Source of the DNA: Helicobacter sp. MIT 05-5293
GTDB lineage: Bacteria > Campylobacterota > Campylobacteria > Campylobacterales > Helicobacteraceae
Assembly: GCF_000765665.2 (NCBI RefSeq)
Contig: NZ_JROZ02000004.1
Span: 143,030 to 207,029, forward strand
Reading direction: 5' to 3'
DNA: 64,000 bases
Under the pieces are notes generated by a model. The model was given only the letters and a program-made list of their open reading frames with translations. It was not told the DNA's origin and ran no database searches. Position 1 is the stretch's first letter, and every line of letters starts with the position of its first letter. Positions 38,144 to 48,118 of this stretch are shown one piece after another. Made by a program: the position numbers and the translations under genes.

Positions 38144-38736
38144 AAGCAATGATTTTAATATGCGCTCTAGTAGCGAGTCTATGGGCACGAGACAACGCCT
38201 TTGCATCAGCTATCACACCAAAAGAAGGCGAACACCAACAATCAAGTATTCACCAAGAACCTTTGTCGAGTGTAGAATTTGTATTGCCTAGCACAGCTAG
38301 AATCCTTAAAAGCATTCAAGTTACCTATCAAAACCTAGATGGCTCTATCGAAAGCAAAGTAATACAGCTTGATGAAAGTATTGACTGGCATTATCCCTTA
38401 TTAGTCGCACAGAGAGCTCAAGGGGCAGTCTATCAAGGAGAGAATCGTTTTAAATTAGGTGAATTTGAGCTAATAGTTAATCATAATCGCATCTTCATTG
38501 CCACGCGTAAAAAAATGTTGCGAGACTTTGTCTTGCCTGAACCTTATCGGCTTATGCTTGATATTGAAGGGACAAAAGATAATTTTTATGAAAAAGTGAA
38601 GATTGATAAAAAATATTTCACTCAAGCAGAAATTTCCACACATGACGGATTTTATAGAATCTCTCTCGAATTTGATGGACGCTATAAATACAGAATCAGC
38701 CCTCAAAGAGATGGCTTTTCAATCACATTAGAGTAA
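38140..38736 (+). CDS. AMIN-domain periplasmic protein
   Basis: Exported protein of 198 residues with a short signal peptide (about 17 residues, ending at SLWARD). Its C-terminal half is AMIN-like, the beta domain that localises amidases and secretins to peptidoglycan. It reads TTG as start, overlapping the stop of the previous gene by four bases; an ATG at 38149 is an alternative. No amidase domain follows, so it is a free-standing AMIN protein as in HP0156. The proximity of the DivIC-like gene suggests a septal role, which is not proven. Confidence 0.65.
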   Translation: MKAMILICALVASLWARDNAFASAITPKEGEHQQSSIHQEPLSSVEFVLPSTARILKSIQVTYQNLDGSIESKVIQLDESIDWHYPLLVAQRAQGAVYQGENRFKLGEFELIVNHNRIFIATRKKMLRDFVLPEPYRLMLDIEGTKDNFYEKVKIDKKYFTQAEISTHDGFYRISLEFDGRYKYRISPQRDGFSITLE

Positions 38737-38741
38737 AAATA

Positions 38742-39254
38742 TTGGAAAATATTGTCTTAATCGGTTTTATGGGAAGTGGTAAAACTTCTGTTGGGAGAGA
38801 GTTGGCACTGCTTGGCAAGAGATTCTTGCTTGATACAGATTGCTTGATTGAACAAAATATGGGCAAAAGTATTGCTGAAATCTTTGATTCTGTGGGAGAA
38901 AGTGGATTTAGACGCATTGAATCCCAACTCATTTTTTGGCTCTCTCACAATGTAAGAAATGCTGTGATTGCTACAGGTGGTGGTATGTCTATCTATAATG
39001 ATGTGAGTTCTCTTGGCAAAATCTTTTGGCTCAATGTCAGTTTTGAGCAAATCATAGAGCGATTAGATTCAACAGAAATAGCGAAAAGACCTTTGTTTAA
39101 AGATATTGATCAAGCGAGAAAACTTTACAACGAGCGCAAAAAAATCTACGAATCTAAGGCAAAATATGTCGTAGAAGAGGGGCATCTCTCTGCTTCTCAT
39201 ATCGCAAGGACTATTTTTACCTATATCGAACAAGACAAACAACAAATTTTCTAA
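38742..39254 (+). CDS. aroK: Shikimate kinase
   Basis: Phosphorylates shikimate in aromatic amino-acid synthesis. It has 170 residues. Walker A GFMGSGKT is at 8-15, followed by DTDCLIEQ and shikimate-site GESGFRRIES, then ATGGGM near residue 76. The reading starts with TTG six bases after the AMIN gene. It is the last gene of the recA cluster. Confidence 0.95.
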   Translation: MENIVLIGFMGSGKTSVGRELALLGKRFLLDTDCLIEQNMGKSIAEIFDSVGESGFRRIESQLIFWLSHNVRNAVIATGGGMSIYNDVSSLGKIFWLNVSFEQIIERLDSTEIAKRPLFKDIDQARKLYNERKKIYESKAKYVVEEGHLSASHIARTIFTYIEQDKQQIF

Positions 39255-39302
39255 GATTCCCCAAACACGACTTATTAGCAAAATGTATAGATTCTATAGA
39301 AT

Positions 39303-42300
39303 CTATACACCAAATTTTCGCACGACAATCCTAAATAATGGTGGCAAAATCACCAAAGTTAGCATTGAAGAAGTTACCAACCCTCCCAATACAACAATTG
39401 CTAAGGGTTTTTGCACTTCACTTCCTACACCCGATGACAAAAGCATAGGGACAAGCCCTAATCCTGCGATAAAAGCCGTCATTAAGACAGGTCTTAATCT
39501 TCGTTTTGCTCCAATAACAATCGTATCATCAAGACTATAGCCCTCTTTAAGCAATTGTAAAAAGTATCCTACCATTACCAAACCATTCAACACAGCAATA
39601 CCAAAAAGCGCGATAAATCCCACCGATGCAGGCACAGAGATATATTCTCCAGAAACAAATAACGAGATTAATCCGCCTGTTACCGCAAAAGGAATATTAA
39701 GCAAAATCAACAAGGAAAGCGGCACAGATTTGAAAGTAAAAAACAAAATAAAGAAAATCGCCAAAATACTTAAAGGAATAACTGTTGAGAGACGTTTATT
39801 TGCCCTTTGTTGATTCTCAAATTGTCCTCCATAAGTGATTGTATAGCCATCAGGCAACTGCACTTCTTGGGCGATTTTTTGTTTGGCTTCTTCGACAAAT
39901 CCTCCTAAGTCTCTGTCTATAACATTACTGCGCACAACACTATAACGTTTAGATTGTTCTCTTTGTATTTGCACAGGTCCATCGACTTCTTGAATCTCTG
40001 CTACCGCACTGATAGGTACAGAATTACCATCAAGCGAACTCATTTGCAAACTTTTGAGCTTGGTAATATCTGTAGCGATGTCTGCATCTTGACGAATCAT
40101 CACGGGGATTCTCGCAAAACCTTGGGGGATATAGCTCACGATGATACCTTCCAAACTTGAGCGCATAAACTTCGCAAACTCATCACTTGTAATACCCGTA
40201 GCAGACATTACAGAATGTTGTGGAGTAACATACAGATAATTTACCCCTTTGTTAAGAGTAGTGAAAACTTCCGCTGAACCTCTAATACTCATAAGAATAT
40301 CTACAATTTGAGAACTTAAACGATTAAGCTCATCAATATCTAACCCAAAAATTTTGATCGCCAAATCCCCCCTCACACCCGTAAGCATTTCGGAGATTCT
40401 CATATCAATAGGCTGCACCAAAGCGATATTCATACCTTTAAATTCGCTAATAACTGCGCGAATCTTATCTTCGATTTCTGCCATATTTTTAGATTCCCAC
40501 TCTTCTTTGGGTTTGAAAGAGACAAACGCATCACTTTGATTAGGTCCAGCCGGGTCTAATCCCGCCTCATCAGCACCCGTGCGCGTAACAATACTTTTGA
40601 TTTCAGGCACTCTACTCATCAATTCTTTTTGCATCAAAAGCATCACTTCACGACTTTGCTCCAAAGAAATTGAAGGGCTTGATTCGATATTAAGCACCAA
40701 ATCTCCTTCTTGCAATGTAGGCATAAACGCACTTCCAATCAAAGGAAAAAGTGAAAAACTAAATACCAAAAAACACAATGCGCCCACAATAAGAATCTTT
40801 GTCTTTGTGAGTGCAAAATTTAATACAGGCTCATACACACGATGAAAAAACCTTGTTACGATTGTTTCATGATGCCGTGTCGCTTTAAGCACAAAAGAGC
40901 TGATCACAGGAATAACCGTCATAGAAAGAATCAGCGAACCTAAAAGCGCAAAGATAATCGTTTGAGCTAAAGGCACGAAAAATTTTCCCTCCAGCCCTTC
41001 CAGCGTGAGGATTGGCACGAAAAATATAATAATGATAATAATACCACTAAAAACAGACCTAGAAATCTCCGTGCAAGCACGGAAAATCGTATGGAGCTTG
41101 GGTGAATTTTTTGCAACACTTAATTTTTCAAAAGCATTCTCAACGGTTACTACAGCAGAATCCACTAAAATACCCACTGCAATAGCTAATCCCCCTAGAC
41201 TCATTAAATTAGCCGAAATGCCATAATGACGCATCATCACAAATGCAACTGCGATAGCTAAAGGCAAAATAACACTCACTGCGACAGCCGCTCGCACATC
41301 ACCTAAGAATAAAAAAAGCACAATCACAATGAGCACTACTGCTTCAGCAAGAGTTTTGATGACATTATTGACAGCTTTTTGTGTCAATTCTGAACGATCA
41401 TAAAACACACGGAGTTCTATACCTTCGGGTAAAACTTCTTTGAGCTCTTCCATTTTGGCTCGAATACCGACAATAGCATCTTTTGCATTTGCCCCTTTGA
41501 GTGAAAGCACCAAACCTTGCGTTGTTTCTCCTATGCCATCAATTGTTACAAGACCTAATCTCGTAAGATGGCTTTCAATCACATCACAAAAATACCCTAT
41601 ACGCACCGTGCCTAACTTTGTAATCACAGGGATATTTTTAATCTCTTCGATGCTTAAAGAGCCGGTTTGAATCTTGACTAAAAAACTCTCTCCATCACGC
41701 GAAACCCTTCCCGCTCCTTCATTTTTGAGATTTGCCTCAAGCACATCTTCAAGATCACTGATTGTAATACCCAAACGCGCCATATCATCAAAATCTGGCA
41801 CAATAACGATTGCTTTTGCATATCCACCCAAACGATTCACATCGGCAACACCTTTAATATTTCGCAAAGCAGGACGAATCGTAAAATCAAGCAAATGCCT
41901 CTTTTCAATTTCAGAAACAGAGCCATCGACACTCTCAATGGTGAACATAAACATATCACTTAAGGGCGTTACAATCGGTGCAAGCCCTCCACTCACACCC
42001 GATGGTAAATCACTCATTGCCATCGAAAGCTTTTCATTCACCATATTACGCGCAAGATAAATATCTGTCCCATCGTTAAAATCAATCGTAATATCGGCAA
42101 TCCCGTATTTAGAAATGCTACGAAGGCTCTTTTGGTCTGGCAAACCAAGTAACTCAAGCTCTAAAGGAATCACAACGCGATTTTCTACTTCTTCAGGTGC
42201 CATACCCGGAGCTTTTAGGATAATCTTTACTTGCGTGGAAGACACATCAGGAAAGGCATCAATAGGGATAGAGAAAAAGGAATAAACACCAAAAATAAAA

Positions 42301-42368
42301 AGCATAATCGCACTAAGGATAACGATAATCCTTTGACACAAAGAAAATTCAATAATTGCCGACAACAT
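39303..42368 (-). CDS. cznA: Heavy-metal efflux RND transporter, inner-membrane pump (CznA-like)
   Basis: Proton-driven pump of 1021 residues of the HME-RND family. The N-terminal segment is followed by FFSIPIDAFPDVSSTQV, and the family motif PGMAPEEVE is present. The TM4 region reads GLAIAVGILVDSAVVTVEN. Cu-relay Met residues of CusA are mostly not conserved at the aligned sites (SFKP and NIESS regions), so Cu/Ag export is less likely than Cd, Zn or Ni. H. pylori CznCBA has the same gene order. The gene starts at the stop of cznB. Confidence 0.9.
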   Translation of the reverse strand: MLSAIIEFSLCQRIIVILSAIMLFIFGVYSFFSIPIDAFPDVSSTQVKIILKAPGMAPEEVENRVVIPLELELLGLPDQKSLRSISKYGIADITIDFNDGTDIYLARNMVNEKLSMAMSDLPSGVSGGLAPIVTPLSDMFMFTIESVDGSVSEIEKRHLLDFTIRPALRNIKGVADVNRLGGYAKAIVIVPDFDDMARLGITISDLEDVLEANLKNEGAGRVSRDGESFLVKIQTGSLSIEEIKNIPVITKLGTVRIGYFCDVIESHLTRLGLVTIDGIGETTQGLVLSLKGANAKDAIVGIRAKMEELKEVLPEGIELRVFYDRSELTQKAVNNVIKTLAEAVVLIVIVLFLFLGDVRAAVAVSVILPLAIAVAFVMMRHYGISANLMSLGGLAIAVGILVDSAVVTVENAFEKLSVAKNSPKLHTIFRACTEISRSVFSGIIIIIIFFVPILTLEGLEGKFFVPLAQTIIFALLGSLILSMTVIPVISSFVLKATRHHETIVTRFFHRVYEPVLNFALTKTKILIVGALCFLVFSFSLFPLIGSAFMPTLQEGDLVLNIESSPSISLEQSREVMLLMQKELMSRVPEIKSIVTRTGADEAGLDPAGPNQSDAFVSFKPKEEWESKNMAEIEDKIRAVISEFKGMNIALVQPIDMRISEMLTGVRGDLAIKIFGLDIDELNRLSSQIVDILMSIRGSAEVFTTLNKGVNYLYVTPQHSVMSATGITSDEFAKFMRSSLEGIIVSYIPQGFARIPVMIRQDADIATDITKLKSLQMSSLDGNSVPISAVAEIQEVDGPVQIQREQSKRYSVVRSNVIDRDLGGFVEEAKQKIAQEVQLPDGYTITYGGQFENQQRANKRLSTVIPLSILAIFFILFFTFKSVPLSLLILLNIPFAVTGGLISLFVSGEYISVPASVGFIALFGIAVLNGLVMVGYFLQLLKEGYSLDDTIVIGAKRRLRPVLMTAFIAGLGLVPMLLSSGVGSEVQKPLAIVVLGGLVTSSMLTLVILPPLFRIVVRKFGV

Positions 42369-43456
42369 TATTCTTTTCCTAATCCTTCCATAGCACCTTT
42401 GAGACTGATAATATTACCTGTGGCAATCTTCATCGTATTATTTAAGCCTTTAGTGTCAATCACAAAACCATTATCCCTTTCTTCAACAATCTGAATCTTA
42501 AAAGGTTTAAAACCTTTGGCACTTTGGACAAAAACCAAATAGTCATTGCCATTTTTAATCACCGCTGATGAGGGAATAAGAATCGTCCCTTTAGGCAATA
42601 AACCATCAATATATATGTCGATCATTTCGCCCACTTTCAGTTGGTTATCACGGATATTTGCGGTCGCTAAAACCGAGTTAGAAGTTTTGTCAATCACTAC
42701 TGAAATAGATTCTATCTCACCAATTTTTGTGCCATTATCATCAAAAATGGGTGCTCCTTTTTGGATATTATGCGAAAGATGCAAAGGAATCTTAATGCGT
42801 CCAAGCAAGTTATTCGCTTCTTTGTCGGTAACTTGAGAGATTCTGACATAAGGCGTAAAAGCTTCGATTTTTTCTCCGCTTCGTTTAGGAGCGACTGACA
42901 AAACCCCCGATGTTTTTGCGACTACTGGGAATCCATACTGCACTTGCGCTCTGTTGTTAATAAAGTTTTGATCAATACCAGATAAATCAAGTTTAGATTT
43001 GATTTCATTAAGTTTTAAGCGCAATTCATTCATCGCTAAATAACTCAACTGATATTCACGCTTAGAGATAACACCTGCTTTATAGAGAGCCTTATCTTTG
43101 CGCTCATTTTCTGAAGCGATCTTTAATCGTTCTTGTGTGTTAATCAAATCAAAAAAGATTGCACTAAGCTCATTGGAGCTAATCTCACAAATCAAATCAC
43201 CTTTATTGACGCTCTCTCCCTCACGCTTATAAATATTGACAACAATAATTTCAAAACTTAAGCTTTGTGCGATTGATGTTTTGTCATCAAAATCAATCAG
43301 CGCATTGAAAGGCACACCCTTAGTGTTAAAGGCTTGATTGAGCGGAATGACCTTAATGCCATTTTTAGTGGTTTCCTCTTGAGAGATTAGAATCTCATCA
43401 TACGCAAATGTAAAAACACTCAAGATAAGGGGCAATATCCAAATATATCGTTTCAT
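42368..43456 (-). CDS. cznB: Heavy-metal efflux membrane-fusion protein (CznB-like)
   Basis: Periplasmic adaptor of 362 residues. A signal sequence of about 17 residues precedes a biotinyl-lipoyl-like half-motif (NVYKREGESVNKGDLICEISSNEL, core EGESVNKGDL near residue 80). An alpha-hairpin and a second lipoyl half (VVAKTSGVLSVAPKRSGEKI) follow, then beta-barrel sequence. It bridges the pump and the outer-membrane channel. Both ends abut the neighbouring genes (TAATGA-type junctions), indicating one operon. Confidence 0.9.
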   Translation of the reverse strand: MKRYIWILPLILSVFTFAYDEILISQEETTKNGIKVIPLNQAFNTKGVPFNALIDFDDKTSIAQSLSFEIIVVNIYKREGESVNKGDLICEISSNELSAIFFDLINTQERLKIASENERKDKALYKAGVISKREYQLSYLAMNELRLKLNEIKSKLDLSGIDQNFINNRAQVQYGFPVVAKTSGVLSVAPKRSGEKIEAFTPYVRISQVTDKEANNLLGRIKIPLHLSHNIQKGAPIFDDNGTKIGEIESISVVIDKTSNSVLATANIRDNQLKVGEMIDIYIDGLLPKGTILIPSSAVIKNGNDYLVFVQSAKGFKPFKIQIVEERDNGFVIDTKGLNNTMKIATGNIISLKGAMEGLGKE

Positions 43457-44748
43457 TAATTATCCTTATTATAAGCTAGAGATACAGGCTGGAGATTCAA
43501 AACAGAACTCAATGTCTCTTCTAACATCGCCAAAGTATTGATATAATCTCTTTTGGCTTGTGTCGTAGCAATCATTGCGCTCAAATGATCATTTTTAACA
43601 CTCAAATATTCAAAGGCACTTGTTTTGCCTGCTTCATAACCAATCTTTGCAATTTCACTCAATTCTCTTTTATTGTTTTCATTGTCCTTTGCAAGTGCTA
43701 TTGCTTCTTTCTTATAAAAAAGCTGCTCAAGATAAGACTTTGCATTGACTGATAGAGAATCTTTAAGAATCTCACCCTCACGAATAGAGCCACTTTGCAA
43801 TGCCAAATACATTGCTCTTTGGTTACCATATTTGGTCGTGAGAGGGATAGGGATTTGGAGAGAAAATTGAACACCCTCGCTCGTCTCAGATTTAGTAAAT
43901 CCTCCGCCAATCTCAAAACTATCAAACCGACTCCTTGAGGCGACTTGTGCGCTATATTGATAATCTTTCACATCAAGTGCGACAATCTCAAGATAAAGAT
44001 TCTGTGCAAGTGTGGATTCTAAAGCATTTTCATCAAAATCAAGATAAGTAAATGCTAAATCATTCACCATAATATCACTATCATCAGTAATACCCAACAC
44101 GACTTTAAGTGCGCTAAGTGCAGAAATCATCTCGACATGAGAAGTTTTTAGTGCATATTTTGTATCAAGAAAATCGCTTTTAAAAAAAAGATACTGCGAT
44201 TTAGAGATACGCCCTGCATTGTATTGAGCTTGGGAAATTTTGAGCTGGTCTCGTGCATTGTGATAACGATTAGTATAAATTTGATGCTGCTCTTTTAATA
44301 CAAGATAGTCCAAATACAATCGCTTTGCAGAGATAAGCGCAAGACGCTTTGTAAGCTCATAAGACTTTTCTTGCCTCAAAATTTTGTTTTGATAACTTTG
44401 GCGTAAAGTGTGTGTAACCCACGGGAGTCTTGGTGTCAGCATCAATACAATAGTGCTTTCAATTTGAGTGCCTCCACTAGGGGATTTGACGGGAGCTATA
44501 TCTGCATCAATGTATGAAGTATTCCATGCCTTTTGAGCCTTGCCTTCATACACAAGACTTTGCGCCATTGCTCTACTTTTGGCAAGATTGATAGAATTTT
44601 TTTCAACCCTTTGAGTAAATTCATCAATATTCATTACTTGAGGCTCTGAAAGATAAACTTCATTTTCAATTTCAAAATCAATAAATTCAGAATCTCCCCA
44701 AATATATCCAACCAATAACGCAAGAAAAAGGCAGAATCTCATTTTCAT
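43456..44748 (-). CDS. cznC: Outer-membrane efflux channel (TolC family, CznC-like)
   Basis: Exported protein of 430 residues with a signal peptide of about 18 residues. It has long amphipathic helices typical of TolC-like channels, including repeated SQAQYNAGRISKSQY and AKIGYEAGKTSAFEY motifs that mark the two structural repeats. It is the first gene of cznCBA. A promoter should lie in 44749-44813, where I see only an AT-rich stretch. Confidence 0.88.
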   Translation of the reverse strand: MKMRFCLFLALLVGYIWGDSEFIDFEIENEVYLSEPQVMNIDEFTQRVEKNSINLAKSRAMAQSLVYEGKAQKAWNTSYIDADIAPVKSPSGGTQIESTIVLMLTPRLPWVTHTLRQSYQNKILRQEKSYELTKRLALISAKRLYLDYLVLKEQHQIYTNRYHNARDQLKISQAQYNAGRISKSQYLFFKSDFLDTKYALKTSHVEMISALSALKVVLGITDDSDIMVNDLAFTYLDFDENALESTLAQNLYLEIVALDVKDYQYSAQVASRSRFDSFEIGGGFTKSETSEGVQFSLQIPIPLTTKYGNQRAMYLALQSGSIREGEILKDSLSVNAKSYLEQLFYKKEAIALAKDNENNKRELSEIAKIGYEAGKTSAFEYLSVKNDHLSAMIATTQAKRDYINTLAMLEETLSSVLNLQPVSLAYNKDN

Positions 44749-44813
44749 ATTCCTTTATTTTTTGGATATTTTATTGTATAGTATTTTTTGCATTTTTTGG
44801 CAACCTCATTTTA

Positions 44814-45794
44814 TTATCCCTTATTAAATCCATGCAAGAGTGAATTAAAACGACTGATAAAAATGGGATTTTTTGAAGCAAGATAATCTTCAATCATCAG
44901 AATCTGTTTTTGGTTAAGATTTGTGATAGCTCGGATACACACTTCGCTAAATTCTTGTTCATCAGCTCCAAACATCGCTTCATCAAGCATTTGTGTATAA
45001 TGGACGAAAATCTTGTGATCTTTTTCATCACGGCGTTTATCCTCGATCAATTTTTCTTTCATTTCTTCAAGCTCTTCCATAGGCAGATTCTTAAGATACT
45101 TTTTCGTGTGCATACCCGTGAGAGAAAGCACCTCATCGACAAGCTTGAGTTTTTCTGGGGTATTGTTCAAATATTCTCTGTAAGCATCATTAAAAACACT
45201 TGAAGGCATAAAATCTTTCACGATATGAAGCTTGAAGTGTGCCATATTAAGAATCTGCTCACATTTCTTCGGGTCAGACAACTGCTGCAAGGTCAATTTA
45301 AGGCGAGGAATATCATTGCGTATCTCCTCATAATGGCTCATCATAACCTTGTATTCTTCAATCGGCAATTCTTTCAACTGCGCAGCAATCTGATCAAGGA
45401 GAATCTCCTGATACTCCCGATAGGCGATGCGCAAGATTCTTTGGAGTTTATGGACGGAAACGCTTTTAATACTTAAAGTAAGAATATCAGCAATATCGGC
45501 ATAACTAAAATCATTCAAACCTTCCCGAATCACATCAATAAGCTGCATAGTATCATTGATACATTCTTTAATCTTAAGCTTAAGATCGCCAATATCTGCT
45601 GTATCAAGCGAAGTAATAGCGGACAAACCTTCCTCTTGATTCATATATCGTTGAAAATTCATCACATCAGCGCGTGCGTCTTTTTCGTAAAGACTTGTGA
45701 TACCATCTCTGTCTAAACGACTTAATTCCTCATCAGTATGCCCATGTCGCTTGAGAAATGCTTTAATCGGTTTCAAATCAGTGCTTTCATTCAT
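44814..45794 (-). CDS. Conserved hypothetical protein (HP1233-like)
   Basis: Cytosolic helical protein of 326 residues, acidic and without membrane segments, signal peptide or a recognisable catalytic motif. It starts inside the last codon of folP (ATGA overlap) and ends the rppH-lysC-hobA-holB-folP operon. H. pylori has a gene of this kind in the same place. Several IRxxLx-type helices repeat at about 50-residue intervals, suggesting an alpha-solenoid. I do not recognise a function. Confidence 0.7.
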   Translation of the reverse strand: MNESTDLKPIKAFLKRHGHTDEELSRLDRDGITSLYEKDARADVMNFQRYMNQEEGLSAITSLDTADIGDLKLKIKECINDTMQLIDVIREGLNDFSYADIADILTLSIKSVSVHKLQRILRIAYREYQEILLDQIAAQLKELPIEEYKVMMSHYEEIRNDIPRLKLTLQQLSDPKKCEQILNMAHFKLHIVKDFMPSSVFNDAYREYLNNTPEKLKLVDEVLSLTGMHTKKYLKNLPMEELEEMKEKLIEDKRRDEKDHKIFVHYTQMLDEAMFGADEQEFSEVCIRAITNLNQKQILMIEDYLASKNPIFISRFNSLLHGFNKG

Positions 45795-46927
45795 TGCAAT
45801 GCCTTATAAACCTTTATCATATCAATATGCTCATCTTCATCATGAACCCTCAAAATATTTGCACCATTTTGCAATGCAAGCAAATGTAATGCCAATGTGC
45901 CTGACAACCTTTGTTGGGTCGCTCTATTCGTGATTTCACCAATTGTGCTTTTGCGACTTGCTCCCACTAAAATAGGAAATCCAAAATGTTTAAAATGTGC
46001 TAAATTTTTAATAATCTCAAGATTCTGTGCGACATTCTTTGCAAAACCAAATCCTACATCTAGCACGATATTTTTCACTCCTTCTTCACGCAATAGCTGA
46101 ATCTTATGCACAAAAAAAGCATCAATATCATTGATAAGATGCGTGTAGGTATGCGTAAGATTCTGCATTTCTTTAGGTGTGCCTTTTGTGTGCATCAAAA
46201 TCGCTGTCGCATTGTATTTTGCAGCAATTTTTGGCATTTGAGAATGCGCAAAACCACTCACATCATTGACGATACTAAACCCATGCGACAAAGCAAAATC
46301 TGCTGTTTGTGGATTATAAGTATCAATACTAAATTGACAATGCTTCATTAAAGAATGACGATAAATTTCCTCAACAACACCCTTAAGACGCGTAATCTCT
46401 ACATCAGATTCAAGCAATTCACTGCCTGGACGAGAGCTTGCCGCGCCAATATCAATCATATCTACTTCTTTGTCTAAAAGTGTATAGATTCTATCAATCG
46501 CACTTATCGTATCTTGACGAGAAGATTCATAAAAACTATCGGGTGTAACATTCACTATTGCCATCAGTTGTGGTGAAAAAGACATACGATGAGAATCCAA
46601 ATGTGCTTGCAGTATTGATTGGAGTTTTTTTAATCCAAAAGGCTGATAGCCTAGCTTGTAAATAATTTTTGTAAGTTGCGTTTCTGTGGCAATTAAAAGA
46701 GCGATCTTTTCACCTTGATACTTAATCGCCTCGCGCGGTGTCGCAAGATCGCCACCAGCACTTAAAGCCTCTTGCTTAAGAATACTCATTGCTTCAAAAC
46801 TTAACTCTCGTATCTCAAAGACAAAGATTGTGCCTTTTTGACTCATAATCTTCACACCCATCGCATCAGCACCGATAGCCTTAATCGTATTGCGAAGTTG
46901 ATGAGGATTACATCTTTGAACGATCAT
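45791..46927 (-). CDS. folP: Dihydropteroate synthase
   Basis: Condenses para-aminobenzoate with the pterin pyrophosphate in folate synthesis. It has 378 residues, about 100 longer than E. coli FolP because of an N-terminal extension (about 1-115). The catalytic core has AIVNVTPDSF, DIGAASSRPGS and DVGFGFAK, then GASRKS. It overlaps both holB and the HP1233-like gene by ATGA. The extension is present in H. pylori too (about 380 residues). Confidence 0.94.
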   Translation of the reverse strand: MIVQRCNPHQLRNTIKAIGADAMGVKIMSQKGTIFVFEIRELSFEAMSILKQEALSAGGDLATPREAIKYQGEKIALLIATETQLTKIIYKLGYQPFGLKKLQSILQAHLDSHRMSFSPQLMAIVNVTPDSFYESSRQDTISAIDRIYTLLDKEVDMIDIGAASSRPGSELLESDVEITRLKGVVEEIYRHSLMKHCQFSIDTYNPQTADFALSHGFSIVNDVSGFAHSQMPKIAAKYNATAILMHTKGTPKEMQNLTHTYTHLINDIDAFFVHKIQLLREEGVKNIVLDVGFGFAKNVAQNLEIIKNLAHFKHFGFPILVGASRKSTIGEITNRATQQRLSGTLALHLLALQNGANILRVHDEDEHIDMIKVYKALQ

Positions 46928-47544
46928 TTTCTGCCTCTTTGCTTTTGTAAAAGCCTTAATAAAAGTGGTAAAAAAATGTAGTTTTCTTTTTCACTTGCGT
47001 CATTTTGATTGAGAGCAATAGCTTTGTCAAAATATGCTAATTCATTTTTATTAAGCGGGATTTTCGCATTATGTAAGGCATACAGAAGTGATTCTATGCG
47101 TATCTTGACCTCATCTTTAGTATGACGATGATCATCATTATATTTACAAAAGTGATAGATAGATTCTAAAGTAAGTTTATTCACATCAATATCAAATGGC
47201 GGAATCTCTGTATATTGCTTATGTGAAATAATCCTCATTCTTGAGCGAATAGTAGGCAAAAAAGCATTTTTATTTCTTGCAATAAAAATAAATTTAATTT
47301 TTTCTGGAGGTTCTTCAGTGATTTTAAGCAAGGCATTTTGAGCGGCTTGATTATATTTATTAGCACTAAGGATAATCAACATATCATCTTTAATTGTTAG
47401 ATAGCTTTGAGCAATGACTTCTTTGGCATCATCAATTTTAAAGTCTTCCCTTTCAAAAATATAATAATTTTCCGGGTCAAGATTCAAAGTCAAACGCTCA
47501 ATCAAATCTTGTGGCGTGTGTGTGATATGAATTTCACCTAACAT
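46924..47544 (-). CDS. holB: DNA polymerase III delta-prime subunit
   Basis: Clamp-loader subunit of 206 residues, short for the family. It keeps the central region LLKITEEPPEKIKFIFIARN (core ITEEPPE near residue 77) and the RSRMRII motif of delta-prime subunits, but lacks a full N-terminal ATP-binding part. This reduced form is typical of Helicobacter (HP1231). It lies between hobA and folP, overlapping folP by four bases. Confidence 0.88.
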   Translation of the reverse strand: MLGEIHITHTPQDLIERLTLNLDPENYYIFEREDFKIDDAKEVIAQSYLTIKDDMLIILSANKYNQAAQNALLKITEEPPEKIKFIFIARNKNAFLPTIRSRMRIISHKQYTEIPPFDIDVNKLTLESIYHFCKYNDDHRHTKDEVKIRIESLLYALHNAKIPLNKNELAYFDKAIALNQNDASEKENYIFLPLLLRLLQKQRGRK

Positions 47545-47552
47545 AATCCCTC

Positions 47553-48113
47553 TTATATCTCAAGTGAGATTCTGTTAAGCATCGCTTCCAAAATAGCACG
47601 ATCAAAAAGCTTTACTAGCCCTAAAAGCTTATAATCAAGCTTCTCATCAGTCGAGCTAAGCCCAAAGGCATCATCGACTATTTCATCGAGAATCCAATAA
47701 AGCCCATCTCCTTTGCCCATTGCAAAATCTGCCCGAGCATTTTTCTTCCCAACATACCAAAATATGTAATGTCCATACATCATATCAAGCATATTATAAA
47801 TCAGCTTGAATCCTTGCACACCATTTTCTTTAGCACCCAAATCAATCATCTTGTCCAAATGCTCCATTTTGACAATAGGAAAGAAAGGTCGCCCTGCATG
47901 CGGACGATTAATGTGCGTCAAAATATAATTTCCACACCATTCAAATTGATTGTCTGTCAAAACAATAATGCTCCGACCGCTGATAAGATGCTGGATACTG
48001 CGAGCCATAATAGGCAAAAGCACAAATCGCTTTTCCTCAAGCCAACCGCTCATTATGCCTTTTTTCTCATCTTCGCGGATTGTTTTCAATATCCAATCAC
48101 TAAGGTTTTCCAT
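47553..48113 (-). CDS. hobA: HobA, DnaA-binding replication initiation protein
   Basis: SIS-like protein of 186 residues that binds DnaA domain I and promotes orisome assembly. It is a structural homologue of E. coli DiaA. Recognisable features are the start MENLSDWILKTIREDEKKG and GRSIIVLTDNQFEWCGNYI segment (given by core), plus GHYIFWYVGKKNARADF. It follows lysC by five bases in the order rppH-lysC-hobA-holB-folP, as in H. pylori (HP1230). Confidence 0.93.
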   Translation of the reverse strand: MENLSDWILKTIREDEKKGIMSGWLEEKRFVLLPIMARSIQHLISGRSIIVLTDNQFEWCGNYILTHINRPHAGRPFFPIVKMEHLDKMIDLGAKENGVQGFKLIYNMLDMMYGHYIFWYVGKKNARADFAMGKGDGLYWILDEIVDDAFGLSSTDEKLDYKLLGLVKLFDRAILEAMLNRISLEI

Positions 48114-48118
48114 TACTG

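Noticed and set aside
39303..44748. Cus-type copper/silver efflux for the RND operon
   Set aside because: The substrate-relay methionines of CusA appear mostly absent at the corresponding segments, and gene order follows the CznCBA type. The metal is still not proven.
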